This document shows, piece after piece, positions 1 through 13,455 of a DNA stretch of 64,000 nt. The stretch is from contig NC_090128.1 in assembly GCF_040581485.1 (NCBI RefSeq), positions 45,910,931-45,974,930 on the forward strand, given 5' to 3'. Numbering within the stretch: the first letter of the stretch is position 1; every line of letters begins with the position of its first letter. The notes below the pieces were generated by a model. It saw nothing but the letters and a program-made list of their open reading frames with translations. It did not search any database and had not been told where the DNA came from. Origin of the DNA: Linepithema humile. Lineage: Eukaryota > Arthropoda > Insecta > Hymenoptera > Formicidae. Made by a program: the position numbers and the translations under genes.

Positions 1-240
1 GTTATCGTCTTCCTCTCGGCCTCGCTCTGCCTCTGCATGAGTTGCAGGTCCGCCAATCGATTACCGACCGCTTGGCCGTTCTCCTGGCGCAAAATTATTC
101 ACCACGCATTAACGTATCTTTATTTAATTCGGCTCGCGGTTTACACAATCGCCTAACGAGCATTTAACATTTTATCGTGAGAAATGACTCGATAACGAAA
201 ACAGATCGGCGAGTTCAAGCGAAATGCGAAATCCTCTTAC

Positions 241-3200
241 TTTGGAGCCGTGGTACGCGGGCAGATCGTCCGCCGGGCCGTCATAAATCACATCCTGCTG
301 CCGCGCGTTATCTCGCCGATAAGCCAGCCGCCGATTGGCCTCGTCTCGCGGATTGGCGTCGAAATCGTGGACCTCATAATCGATCCTGGGCGCCACGGGA
401 TCGTAGAGCGGCTCGTTGTCGATGTCATCCTCGTAATTGCCCCGCGAGTTGAAGTGATACTGTTCGCCCGGGATCGGCCGGTGATTCTGGTTCTGGTTCT
501 GGTTCGAGCTCTGATTAACACGAATCACGGTCGTGTTATTCGGTTTTCGCGACCATTCCTGTGCCTAGAAAACGGTCAGATTAGACGGCCAATAACGAGT
601 TGCATATCCGCTTTTAAGCGATGTCGTATTTAAAAAAAAACACAATATGCCAAAAACAAAACTGAAGAGAAAGTAAAAGCTGTGTACATACGTATTCGTA
701 ATCTTAGCATATTATGGTCATCGCGTTTTATTAACAATACGGAATTAATTAATTAATAATACATATGGAACCGCGATATTTAGAGAAAATGTAATATGTT
801 ATTCTGAATAGAATTCAAGACAATTCGACAGTTACTTTTTGTACAAAGCTAGAGAGTAAAGCATGATCAGTACTAATTGCTTGAAGAATCAATTTTGCGC
901 AATGAGAGAGACGATATCCGAAGTTAATTCTACATTACATAACTACGGAATGAGCTATTTTCGTTCATTACCTGATCTACGTGCGCCCACTCTGAGGAGG
1001 AACTGCAACTGCTGGTAGATAAGGCGAGAGGACAGCATATTCTATAACGTCACCCGGAAATAAAGCAAGATTTATATGTGTGTTTGATTATGCAAGAGAG
1101 TCCATACCGATTTCTAAAGAACGGTATTCGCGGGACGCGCTTTTTTACCGAACGGTGAGAGCACACCGAGAGGGGGGGGGGGACGAGGAACAGGATGAAT
1201 GTTTACGTGGCGGCAAGGAATTCAAGCGGCGGCCGACTCTACGATCGTTATCGTCAAGTGTCCTATTAATGGACCGACTTTCTCCCGGCGTAAATTCATT
1301 GATGCCACTCGATAACGGTCGAGGACCGCCGAGAGATACGTGCGTATCTGCGTAGTATCGTAGATAGTCACGCAGCTGCTCTTTGCGCGTCGCAAAACGA
1401 GTGATTCGCACGACGATAAGCGACACCGATCGGTAATTGCGATCAGTGGCGCTTGGAAAAATCGACGATTGGCACGCTGCGTTGTAATCTCGCGATCGTA
1501 TATTCACATTTTGTTCACAATTGTATGAAATGTGTCGAAATTAATCGGACAAAACCCTAGGAAGAATTGATTTCCATCTTTCTTTTCGCGTGTACCATTA
1601 GAACGTTTGCTGACCTGCCGTTTCTGTTGCAGGCGTCATCGCGCGGATACCGCTGATGCATCCTGCCGTCGTGATGGTGCTGCGGTGACGTCGGTGGATT
1701 GTTCGGATGCTGGGAGGGCGAGCTCGCGGCCACCACGCTGGACGTCTCGGAGTCGTAACCGCTGGAGCCGCGCGTCCACAGTGGCTCGGGACAGTCGTAA
1801 AGGTGATTGGGAGGCGTGGGTCGTTGCACCACGAGGTCGAGGACTGCCGAACTGCGCATCACCTCGATGGCCCTCTCGAACGGCAGATCGATGAGTCGTT
1901 GACCGTTACACCAGATTATTACGTCGCCGGCCTTCAGACCCGCCGCACGCGCCGGCCCGCCTTCCCTCGTGCCCTAAATGTGCGTTTTTTTTAATCAATA
2001 AAATGAATATTTGTTTCGCTAATTTTGCGGGATACTCAGTTAAAGACGTAAAAGTTTGAAGCGGCTGAATTCTGCTACTTTATTCGAGTTTATGTGCCAG
2101 TAATTATGAAAGTGACTCACAAGGAAGCCTCGCGAATCCGAACATTCTGATTTTGATGAAACTTTACACACATGTAAGGGGAGGGAGTAAACAGATGAAT
2201 TTAGAAATTTTCAGCTGCTGCTCCAAAACTATTTTAGGGGGTGAAACTACCCCTTATATGTAGAGCGGCTTTTTGCTTTTTACGTGTGTAAAGTTTTTTT
2301 TTCATCAAAATTAAAATTTTCAAATTTGCGAAATTCCCTTGTTAGTAAAAAATTAGAAAATATAAGTTTATCGATAAAAATTAAATTTATCAATTTTAAT
2401 TTTAAATTATATTGCAAGAGTAAATATATAGATTTTTTTAAATTTATCTAAACGCAAAAAAATATTTGACATTTACAATTAGAACAACGTTCGTAATCAT
2501 ATCTTAAGTGTTTATATTTTTAAAATTAATATTGAATATAGCTGTACATGTTAAAACACACAAGGCTCGTGCATTTAAATCAGCAAGGTCAAATTTCTTT
2601 GCAGAATAACTGTGATTTTTTCAAGCGGAATAAGCTTTGCAGTACAAAAGTAAAAATCTCGAGAATGCCGGTTTTGCTTGTACATGACATAATTATGTCC
2701 AATTAGGGTGCTATTAACCTGGACGGTAAGACCAGGCACGATGCCTCTGCAAACGCCGCATCCGAGACGGCCTTTCTCGCCGACGAGAATCCGAATTCTA
2801 ACTTCTGCACTCGGCACACCGCCTAAACCAGTTTCGTTGTACTGCAGCTGCTGTTGCTGTTGCTGCACCATGTGCCAGGTAACCGGATCGTTTGGATTGC
2901 TTTGCGAATCATAAAGGATTTTTGTAACGACAGAATGCCGATCGCCAGTACGCAATGCGCGTACGTACGTACGCAATGTACGTACGGTCCGCGCGAGGTT
3001 TTAATTAAATTTCGATACTTACTCCTTTACTGGTATCATCCCCACACCTGCAATATAAATCGAGAGCCATAAATTCCCGCTATCAGTAAACGAGATAGGG
3101 ATTATTGCGCACGCAGCGCGTATTACTGTTATTAATTATTTTTCTTTTCAATCGCTTCGCTGTCTGTTCTGCGTAGATTTACGCGCGCAATACTTCGCGG

Positions 3201-3861
3201 CGGAGATGATTAAGATAAAGACGAGATAGTTACTTCGAATTTTGAGAACCAGGACTTGCTGGTTCTTCGCCAGGAGCGCGACTTCCTGATGCACGGCGTC
3301 CTCCACCGGATAACCGTTCACCCTTAAGATCTGGTCGCCCACCTGAAAACAATAGGGCGAAAGTGAGATCACGAATTTCAAAATTATGATAGACAACAGA
3401 TTCCTCGTAATTTTTACATTAATTAGTCGCGTATAATCGCATTGAATTAATTTTCAAATCGGCTGAAGCATCGCGAAAAATCTCGCATAATGTAAATTTC
3501 TAAAAAAAAAGAGGTAACGCGTATATTTTCTTGTACTTTGACGCCGGAGAAAAACAGTAGCAATTCAAGATAAGTACCCTTAATCCATTTCTGTGAGCTT
3601 CGCCACCTGGCTGGACATCGCTGACGTAGAAGCCGGCGGCGTATTCACGTCCGCCCCGTAACGAGAATCCGAAGCCGGCGTTGCCGCGACGCCTGAGACG
3701 TACGTTTCTGGTCACGCCGATGACGGCCATCCTGCCGCCTCCTGCCGGGTTCCCAGGACCTCCACCGGTCGATGATCCCGTGCCAGCACTTGACGCGCTG
3801 GAGGAGCCGCCCGACCTGTCGGCATCGTAAAAAGGACGCATATAAATAACGTCGCGCCGCA
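241..3861 (-). CDS. dysc: Whirlin/harmonin-type PDZ scaffold protein, seven exons, 3' end outside window
   Basis: Seen: minus-strand exons 3578-3861, 3234-3342, 3023-3047, 2719-2899, 1615-1973, 972-1041 and 241-510, all bounded by GT-AG and all in phase; the donor at 240 leads to exons off the left edge. The joined product has a PDZ domain over the first three exons (carboxylate-binding loop GFGFSLRGG, then GDQILRVNGYPVED and LVLKIRSVGMIPVK). A second PDZ over exons 4-5 has GEKGRLGCGV and AGLKAGDVIIWCNGQ. A Ser/Pro/His-rich linker and an Asp/Arg/Asn-rich segment follow. Known: the spacing of PDZ1, the GMIPVK linker and PDZ2 matches the Usher scaffolds harmonin and whirlin; the fly relative is dyschronic, a neuronal scaffold. 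Such proteins organise membrane complexes through PDZ-ligand binding. Inferred: dysc orthologue. The third PDZ expected in the family is not in the window, and the 5' end is not fixed. Confidence 0.85.
2121..2340. mobile_element. MITE-like foldback element in a PDZ-gene intron
   Basis: The ends form inverted repeats of about 57 bases: 2121-2177 (AAGGAAGCCTCGCG ... TTTTGATGAAA, CTTTACACACATGTAA) pairs with 2279-2340 (TTACGTGTGTAAAG ... TTCATCAAAA ... GCGAAATTCCCTT). A second small hairpin (AGGGGGTGAAACTACCCCTT) lies inside. No coding capacity. It sits in the intron between exons 1615-1973 and 2719-2899. Confidence 0.7.
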
Positions 3862-6800
3862 CTCGCAAACGGCGAACGAAAACAGCCGGCAAGAATTTCG
3901 TCATTCTTTTCAAGAGCTCTCGTCAAGTAAAATTCGAAACGCGCGTGCGACCGGCGGAAATTTTCAAGCTGCATCACTTCGAAGTCGTCCAATTAATTTC
4001 GCAAAATGGTTTCGTTAAATGAGATACCTTTATTTTACCCTCGCCGCAGTATCTTTTCTCGAGATGTTTAAATATTTTTATTCCATTAAATTTGCATCGA
4101 GAATTTTATTCAGATACCTTGAAATATCTCTTTCGTGTCCGCTCGCTGCTCGTTCCGTATATTTTCCCGTCGGCGCTACATCCGTTCGCAATGCGTCGCT
4201 GTAACACCATCGCGGTCTTATTTCACCTTCGCGAGTAATTGTCTCGCAAAGATCCCCATTTCCCCCCTCCTCCTCCCCCTCCCCCTCCCCCTCTCGCTTC
4301 GACGGACGGACGAGCAAGCGAGCGACTCCGGTACCTTTGTTCGTATCCCGCCGATCTTTTTCCACCTCGCTGTGAAATTAATGACCACACCTGGCGTACC
4401 GCGCGCCGGCACGAGGAGGATGGCATGGCGAGCTGAGGAAGCGGAGATAGTGGCGGCAAAGTGGAGGAGTCTTGGAGGAATTCCGCGCGGGGTCTCCAAG
4501 GAGAGAAGAGGAAGATGGACCGAGAATGACTCGGGGGCTCGAGGTGAAGCTGAATACAGGGACACTTTGCTAATGACACCGGGAATCCATCTTCCCGCGG
4601 ATATATGCTGGAAAGGTCGTGTGCAACATCGGGGCGACGATGTGGGACGCTGTAGGACACGAAGACACCGGGTAAATGATGATCATTAACGGGAGCGCGA
4701 GGGAGAGACTTCGCTCTGGAATGACTTCGCCTCGCCTTACAAAAGATTTTTCCTCTTCCCGGCATCATTTTGCACTGTCATTTCTTCGAGGAACAATACT
4801 CGAAGTAGGAATGAGCCCCACGTCCTTTTGGACAAAATGCGAATTTTCGGCACGGATATAATCGAGCGTGAGAACCTTCGGAGGAAATCGGACGCGCGGA
4901 TTGCGCTCGGTCGTGGGATAATAACTATTTTATTCCCCGGCCGCTGACATCAACATTCTCGGCGAATGCGCATATTCTATATTACATAATGATAGCGTGG
5001 GATAACGTAATTATTTTAACGCTCTTAATCACGTACTCTTTTTTTTTTATGTAATGGGACGAGTCTGTACGTTCGGGCGCGCAGCTGCGCGCAAAAGTCA
5101 AATTGCCGTCTTCGTGGCCGGAAGATCTGTTACGCGATCGCGACGAGGAGAGGACAATGGGATGCGCCGCGTTGCCCGGGAGGTTCTCGCGACAACGCGC
5201 GCGTTCATACGGAAAGCCGTACCGTTACCGTTGTCGATATCATCGCTCGGCAATCAAGTGCCCCGAAAGTGTCACGACTAACGCAAACGTCTGGCACACG
5301 CCTCTCCGCATCTGGCTTCGAGCGACCCGCCCGCGTCACGATCGCGATCAGCGTGCATGTGTTAATCCGGGCCTCGATATTCCGTTCACGATTTATGTTA
5401 ATTCTCGACTCGCGAGTAAAACAACCAAACGGTTAACGGAAACCACTTCCACGAAAAGACGTCGGAAGAGAGGAATGAAGAAAATTTTAAAAAGTAAAAT
5501 GTATAAAATTAATTAAATTAGATGTTAACATTTAATAAAAAATAAAGCGAAGAGTCGCCAAGAATGGAGAATTTGCCGAATAGCGTTATATTTCTTTGAC
5601 GCTCTCGAATATAAATTATTAGATTTTCTTCGCACGTCGCCACACCTGAATTCTGATCGTACGTGTAATAATAATAACAGGACATCTCCGAATCACTGAT
5701 TACGAATTCAATTCGCGTCTTATGCTAATTCACTTCGATGGGACAGGTTTGCAATCTCGAGGTTCGGAGAGAGTCCGTCCGTGTTGGAGAATGTATGTGT
5801 TTTTTATGTATACACGTTATTATCAGTTATAATAATAGTGATTTATATTGCTACTGTTATCACATTAGTTGCTCTATTTTTCTCATCATCCCCTTTGAGC
5901 TCGGCAATATTTATCATTATTATTTTTATGCATTATGGTAATAGCGCGGGGCATGAAGGACGCGTGGAACGTCCAGCTCGCCGACAATGTGGAGAAAGTT
6001 GATGTAAGACTGTAAAGAACATGGAAAGGCACGCCCTGACGAGTCCTTTCGACTCTCATAATTCTACTTCTCTGACTCGTATATTTCGTGACTCACGTTG
6101 CAAATGAAAAGCAAAGATCTTTAATACATTCATGTTTTTCAGAATTTAAACTTTGATAGAGAAAAACCTACAAAAAATCGTTAGGATAAAAATTCCAAAG
6201 TCCATATGTCAGCATATAACGATATGGTTTCAATTCTGATGTTGAAAATTCGCAATATTTGGTTGATTTTTGAAGACACTTTACGTGGATAACAAACACA
6301 TTTTCGAATTTTGTGTTTTCGTACTGATTGCAATGTATGTGAATATCTGAGAACAAAGTCTTTAAAGAGATTTTTTAATGTACTTTTAATCAAATTTATT
6401 TATTCTTATTTTATTAATATATATCTAAAAATAGAAACTACTTGTAAAATAAAAAAAATTAATATAAGTTTTATCAAAAATTACGAAATTTACAAGCACT
6501 ATTAATTCGAATCAAAGAGTTGAGAAAACTGTTTCATTGTATTTCCATGAAGGCATTTTCTGGGTTAACCTCAGGAATGCTCGAGCGAGATACACGTGTA
6601 GCCGCGAGGCGCTCAGTGTGTCTAACTTTAGAACTGGTAGCAAGCAGTCGAACCAGAAGTTGACAAATTGTTACCAGGCGCATTTAAGGTATTGGCGATT
6701 CGTCTCTCGGACTGCACTTATGGCTAATCCCTTTACGAACGAATTATTGCTATACATATAAATAGCTACGTGCGAATAAGTAGAGAATTATGTGGAACAT

Positions 6801-9800
6801 GTCGACTTTTATGTCACAAAGAATTGGTAATAAGTCACTCAAGAATGTTGCGGTGGTTTCGAAGTTACGCTTCTCAAAAGCATTTATTTCAACCGGTTTT
6901 GTGAACGAAGAGACTTTAGAAACCACGTTGGACTTGCGTATAGAAAAAGAAACTGAGAAATAATTACTAACAATATTTTTTTTTTTCTTTGAATCGTTGT
7001 TCAATCGAAAAGAAGGCTAAACAACTTTACATTTGGCATTATAATAAATAGAGAAATATTATTATATATTATATTATTTATGTCTAAAATATGGGAAAAT
7101 ATAGAAATATACAGAAAGAAAAAGCTTTAATATGGTTTCTAAACAGAAACAAGCGGAGAGAATCTATTGACATTTCCGAACTCTATTGTGCTTTCTCTCT
7201 TACATCACTCTGTGCATATATGAATACATTTTTTCCATTTCCAAATTTTGAAATAATATTAATACTTTCTTTGTTCCAGTTGGCTCGGATCATTATGGAA
7301 ACCACGCTTCGTTGCTTTGCAACTGGAGCAACTATAGCCGTGGTTGGAAGCGGAACACATGTTACAACATTACGAGATACAAATTATATGTTCAAATATA
7401 GAGAAAATTTTCTCTACGTCACAGCACGACACGGATCGTTCCAGTTTCACGGTATCGATTTACGAAATTCATGCCTACACGTCGCTCATCCACTGTAGCT
7501 CCAACAGACGCGACGAAAGGCTATCGCGATTATTGCGTACTTCACGTGATCATGCAAATTTCGCGAGTCAAGTATCGTTCGTTGCGATATCGTATACGCG
7601 CCGCATCGGCATTTCCCAAGTAAAATTCATTTTCGTCACGGCCGAATTGCCGGCTTAACTACACGCGGTCGAGAACGATCGCGGTAAAAGCCGCCGGGAT
7701 AAGAAACAGACGGAAGAAGTCGGGCGTGTTTCGCGTTTCTTCCCTTCACGCGCGACCGGCCACGTTCCATTTGATCCCGGAGAATCCGCACCTTTGATCG
7801 ATCGATTTACTTGCGCGCTCTGGTCGTTGATCCACGAGGGTTTCGATCATCGACCCGCGAGGGTCACGGATTCATAAACGGATGTCGCGCGACGCCCGGC
7901 AATGTCGTAGAAGCAGGATCTACCGGTGTAGAAAAAAAGTAACAACCCTTGAACTGTGATTAATGATCGTTTATATGAGATAAAGTCGAAGAGATTGCTC
8001 GGGGATTCGACGATCGCATTTCTCGATCGTTCTTTCTCCTTCTTTTTGAGGGGAAATGAATTAATCTGCGATATGCAGTGGAGCTCCATCGCAAATAAAA
8101 ATAAAAAATCGCGAATACCTCGTATAATGAAGATCATTTCTTGCGATGGATTAGAAAGCAAGAAAAGTGACACCGTTCGCGGCCGATGCGACGTCCGTTG
8201 TTGATGATAAATCGTGCGGAATATCGATCGTAGGGAAAGTCCGCATCGGGACGAAAAAAGCGAGCGGAACGGCTCGTTTCCGGGATTCTTTTCGATGCGT
8301 TAACGATTTACGATCCTCGTTACTCGTTTCTTTTCACTGGTTTGTCAGCGGACGGCAGAAAGAGAAAGAGGGCGAATATCGCGAAGAAAAGAACCACAAA
8401 GCTCATTGCCGTGTTTGCGGTGAACGGTAACGGTGATCATCTTCTGGCAGTAAAGTTTCGAGCCGTCTCTCGCGGAGGCCCGTCTCGGTATCCGCCTTAC
8501 CGGACTTTAATGCACAATGCCGATAGGATGGTAAATAATTTCTTCGTTGCGGCTAACGGGGACGCTCGCGAGCCACGCGAAAAGCAATAATTTCGCGAGC
8601 GCACGCTTATTGCCGCGCACGTACCGCGTTTCTTTGAATTCAAATGTATCTTTCAACATAGAGAATGTTTCCACGACTGTTTATGCATACTTTCTCGCAG
8701 CACCGATCATTATTTGCGCGCAAAATTCTTTCGATGCATCGATTGCGTCACGAAAATACGCTAATTATTGTCTCAATGAATATTCAGATGGGCAGAATGT
8801 TTTAGAAAAGAAAGCGATCGTATTATTCTTCCTAGAAAGTTTTAATTTAACGAAAATAAAATTTAGCTTAACGAGAATAATAAATTGGACGCACGTTGCG
8901 TGCAATTATCCATCGTTATTCCATCAATCAGAGAAGATTGGAAAATCCTGGCTTGCCCGGACGATAGATTTATTACGACGGAATCGCTTGCTATCAGATG
9001 GAATTGCAATGATTTTTGCCGAGCTACTTATGGATAATTGCATAATGTTACACCTTATTAAGACCGTACCAAAACCGTTCCGCGAAGAAGCATGTGGGTT
9101 ACACAACGGATATTTGATTCCTCGCTATTCCATCCGTCACGTAGATAATCCGCCCGTCTAAGCTGCATTGTAGTTCCTGCATTTTAGCAATTAGAGTAAC
9201 AACTAGCGATTTGTGTGTGTGTTTTCCGGGATTTTCTCCCTCTGTTTTGCTTAAAAGAATACAATGCAATCCGCAGAATCTTTTTGAAGTTGTCTACTTG
9301 TCGAGAATCGTAATTGAAAAAAATAATGAGAATTCTAGATGTCTTGCAAAAACAGTTGTAAAATTTTCTGTTGACTTTAATTGATCAAAATCAAAATTAA
9401 AGAAATTCTTGTCTTTTTTAAAGCAAACACGGTTTTTCGAAAATTTTTCGAGCGACGCTTTTACCACTTTAAATGACACACAACTCTTTCTAAAATCAAT
9501 AAAGAACACTAGTATTCTTCGCGAAGCGTCCAAAAAAACTTATTATTTTTCGAAAAAATTGAGCAAACTCTTTATGCAAGTAGCGTTTACATTAAGATTC
9601 GGTGAAACAAACAGAAGCAGATCTTCAGCGAGATATAACATTTCGAATCTAATGACTGACCGATATTTATTAACTCGTTACGCTGGCTAATTAACTTGCA
9701 ACTGTCTGCGAGATGAATATTCACGGTGAATGAGTTATCCTTGCCGCAACTAATCGCATCAACGTCATACAATCCTGGGAGCTTGATCTCATTCTCTCGG

Positions 9801-9843
9801 CGCGATGTGGGTCGCTGTACGGCCACTTATTATGTATATTATG

Positions 9844-9902
<59 letters not shown>

Positions 9903-12900
9903 GAGTCGCACGAGCGTGTCATTGACTTTGCATTTTTTCGACTTACGAAACGAACGATTCACTTTCACACGATGGAAAGCGGGGAGTCGCGGCAGATCGT
10001 ATCTGTGGATCAATTTATGCCGCGAGCCCTATCGCGGATAATTAAAATCTTCTCGTTATCTCGATCGTTATATCTGAACGATGTTGCGGGCGTTCCATAC
10101 TCCCATAACCATCAGATTTTTATCGGTCCATGAGCGCCATAAATCGCGGATACTCGTAATGATAGTCTCGAACTATGGCGAGCTGTATCTCGTCGTAAAC
10201 TCTTGAAAATACGCCAAAGGTAAGCTTCGATAGATAATAAGCTGCGGTGGATTTCTTACAAGGCACCTTCAAGAAAAATTCTAATGAGGTTTATACTTAT
10301 ATTCCGCGCCAAAAGCAATTTAAATTGCAACATAATGTCGCCGCTGATGACGATGGAATGAAAATAAACCGTATACGAGTTCATTGACACGTGACGGTAT
10401 ACTACGCTCGTTTGTATTCGCAAGTAGACACATGGGCGCGTAAGAAACGCGTCTGCATTTCGAGGAGATCGATGTGTGTCAGCGGGTCAGTGACATCCAT
10501 CAGCGGCAATGATATCTCTTTGGCGCTTAGCTGCCGGCTACCGAGCACAAAACAGCTCCCATTCGACAGACCATTAATTATCCAACAAGACTGTTCACTT
10601 TACGACGTAGAAAAGAAATTCTTTTATCGCGTTTGCTTCCTTACTGGGGCTTGATTAGCATATTTTTGATATTCAACAGAACACCTCTAATAAATATTTC
10701 ATAAAATTGTCATAAAAAAGTGATTTTGCTCAAACATGTGAAATTTCCAAACACTAATTTATTTCTACGTTTAGAGATAAATGTGCCATATACAATATAT
10801 ATATCGCTATATATATATACAATATATATATCGTTATCTTTCCGAGAACGAGTTCTGTTATTTGTCATGATGAAACATTGCAACGAGTTGCGCGGTAAAG
10901 GATTAATATGATATCAGCTTCGATGCACCTCTCGACACATCGCTTCAACATATGGTACATACATGGCCGAGGCTACGGACACATGTCGCTTAAATTAACA
11001 TGCAATTTTGCGGTTAATTGTACGGTCCGATGTACTAAAAAAAGAAACATCTGTTACGTTGCGAGCGAACGTAACGCTCTATTCAGCCGACGGCGATCAC
11101 AATGTTATAGTCGCTCGGCATACTTTTTCGATATATTCGGCCGGAAGAAGAAACGGATTCGCAATACGCAACGTCTTCCTAAAAATAATTGGAGCGCTTG
11201 TCTGATTAACTGTGGGATCGATCCCAGAGACTCCGCGTATCCCGTTTTTTAGAGTCGTCCAGAAACCGCCTAATTGCATCTGAAATTGACTCGAAAGTAA
11301 AACCGTACCGGGCGCGCGAGACATATTCGAATACAATGGCATTATTACGCGTATAATGGTTTATCTCCATTTTTTTTTTTTTCATGTGTAAGCGTAAATA
11401 CGATCGCTCCCGTTTCTCTCGGACTAATTGCCGTCCTTTTGCGGTCTGCAACCGACTTTGGCACGACCCGTTGCGAGCCGACTAAGCACGTTGTAGGTGA
11501 GCATTCCGTTAAATTGCGAAGCGAGAAGGCTAAAATCAGATCGTAAAACGCGCTGGGCTAATAATGCCCGAGCGAATTCCAGACGCTATAAACTGCATTA
11601 TTTTTATCTCACATTTAACACTAAACGCTTGATTTCTTGTTTTATAGCGACTTTGCATGCAATTTCGGTATTAAATAAATCAATTCGATATAGCTACAAT
11701 CTGTCAGGCTAATAAAATAAAGATAAATACTTGGAAATTGATTAAACAAACAAATATTTTATATTATTATCTTAAGAAGATACATAGAATGATTTTTACG
11801 CCAGTGTGCGTCGAGGATTCATTTTCTATGACAGTGATATTAATGATTCACTCGGGATGTTTGCAACCGGAGACAAATGGGTGCATCGTCCGGCCGTGAA
11901 GCTTTCTAATGTCGTTTCAACCGCAGTGGACGAGCATTACATTGTCCAGCGAAACTATCGCGCGATTATCTTGATCCTATCGGAGGTTTTCACTCGCGAG
12001 GACGTTTTTGCGAGTGAAAGTTGAAAATTCACGCGGGGAGACACAGATTACGCTTGACTAAACGCCAGATTGCGCGAGCGCGACACTGTCGCCGAAGGCG
12101 GTGTACCTGCTGCGAGAAGATAAAGTAACGTTAATCTGCAACTCGTTGCATTACACTTGTTAGCTAATAGGCTAATTATTTTCCCCCCGGGCGGAAAAGA
12201 ATCGTAATGCACCGTCAAAATGCTACCCAGCGTGTGATTCAGAAAAGATATTCAAAATTTATTGCACCGCATTTCTTTTTTATCATTCGGCACAAGTGCG
12301 GCTGACGCAACAAAAATGGAGTTCGATAAGAAAACAACTTTAATTATGATTTTTTTAAAGAGACTATAAAGCAACTGGTTTCTTTGGCTTAATATTGCAT
12401 AAGAACGTCCAATTAAAACCGTAATAATAATACCCTCACCAGCGCGGTTGTAATCAAGAAAAATTCGCGACCCTAAAAAAGAGGGTTAATACGTGGCACA
12501 ATCAGCGGAAACTCGAGTTCTCCTTTCTCGCGTAATAGCCGGCGTACCTTAATTCGAACATTATCTAGGTTTTCACCTCGCGTATAAGGAAAGGAAAGTT
12601 TTCAGGCGTCAATTCGTTAATCCGTGTCCCTCGGGCGGCAGGTAGTACGTGCATGCATATAAGCTTTTGAATGATACGTAAGAGTACGCCTGAGTTTGTG
12701 AACTCGAGACGTTACATAACGCTGCACCTTAGATTGTGTGCCAATATCTATTTACTTCAGCCGGCGGTGTATTATATACGCTATACAATCGCTCGCAAGA
12801 ATTTGATTCAACGTCGGATCATTTTATTATTTCGATTTATTTTCAAGATCAGTGGCCCCATTCCTCATTCTTCTGAAATGCGCACATTTTTATTTCTATT

Positions 12901-13304
12901 TTATAATTATATTTCTTAATTGAAAGTTAACTTTTTAACGAAATTGCGATATTTTGTGATTAATGATTGAAATATATCACATTTCAAACTGCGATACAAG
13001 TGATATGATTATCTATCAATTTTATATATTATTATACTGTTTTTCGTCGTAGATTTCTTTTATACTCACTTATATTCTCCAGTGATAAACTTAGAACACG
13101 TTTCTTATCAAACTTATATATATACATGGTATGTTTGTCGCGTGATTTAGAGATGGATCGATTTTTTAATAGTATCACTCGGAAGCAGTAGCACGTATAA
13201 TGCGCGACACGCGAGCGCACCTGCTTTCACGAAAGCAAAAGGGAACACGGTTGTTTGCACGTCGCCGTGGATCATAAACGACTATCCGAGAGGTGCGAGC
13301 TGAC
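3862..13304. other. Long presumed intron of the PDZ gene; no supported gene
   Basis: No exon with both plausible splice sites and coding character was found on either strand. It contains a CCT-rich tract near 4260-4290, an (AT)n microsatellite at 9848-9900 and alternating GC-rich and AT-rich blocks. Several open frames of 60-200 codons occur, but they lack ATG starts or recognisable content. Confidence 0.5.
9848..9900. repeat. (AT)n microsatellite
   Basis: About 26 uninterrupted AT units in a presumed intron. Confidence 0.95.
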
Positions 13305-13455
13305 CTTTAGCGGCGCTGATTACTTCGGAAACATTGCACCTCTGCTTCAGTAAATTCAACGGATCGTGCGACTCCCAGATCGCCGACCCCGTTTCTTCTC
13401 CCTTGACGGTTATTAGACTTTTCACATGGCTCGAGAGCACGTATGAGCGCTCCGA
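13305..13455 (-). CDS. Candidate upstream coding exon of the PDZ scaffold
   Basis: Seen: a minus-strand open exon of 151 nt, preceded by a good acceptor (ttacag) and followed by AAAG|GTCAGC. It encodes 50 residues starting SERSYVLSSHVKSLITVKG and ending NVSEVISAAK, of balanced composition with no low complexity. It leaves one base at its 3' end. The PDZ1 exon at 3861 has an acceptor that begins with two bases in the right frame, giving ...SAAK-V-RRDVIYMRPF. Inference: it belongs to the same transcript, which would make a 9.4-kb intron. I do not recognise a domain here, and a start codon is not present in it, so further 5' exons must lie to the right. It could instead belong to another minus-strand gene. 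Confidence 0.5.

Noticed and set aside
4135..4768. Overlapping open frames on both strands
   Set aside because: Driven by a CCT/GGA-rich tract; both strands open at once and neither has domain content.
8547..9161. 204-codon open frame on the plus strand
   Set aside because: It opens with TTG rather than ATG, has no splice context, no recognisable domain and lies in a presumed intron; likely chance.
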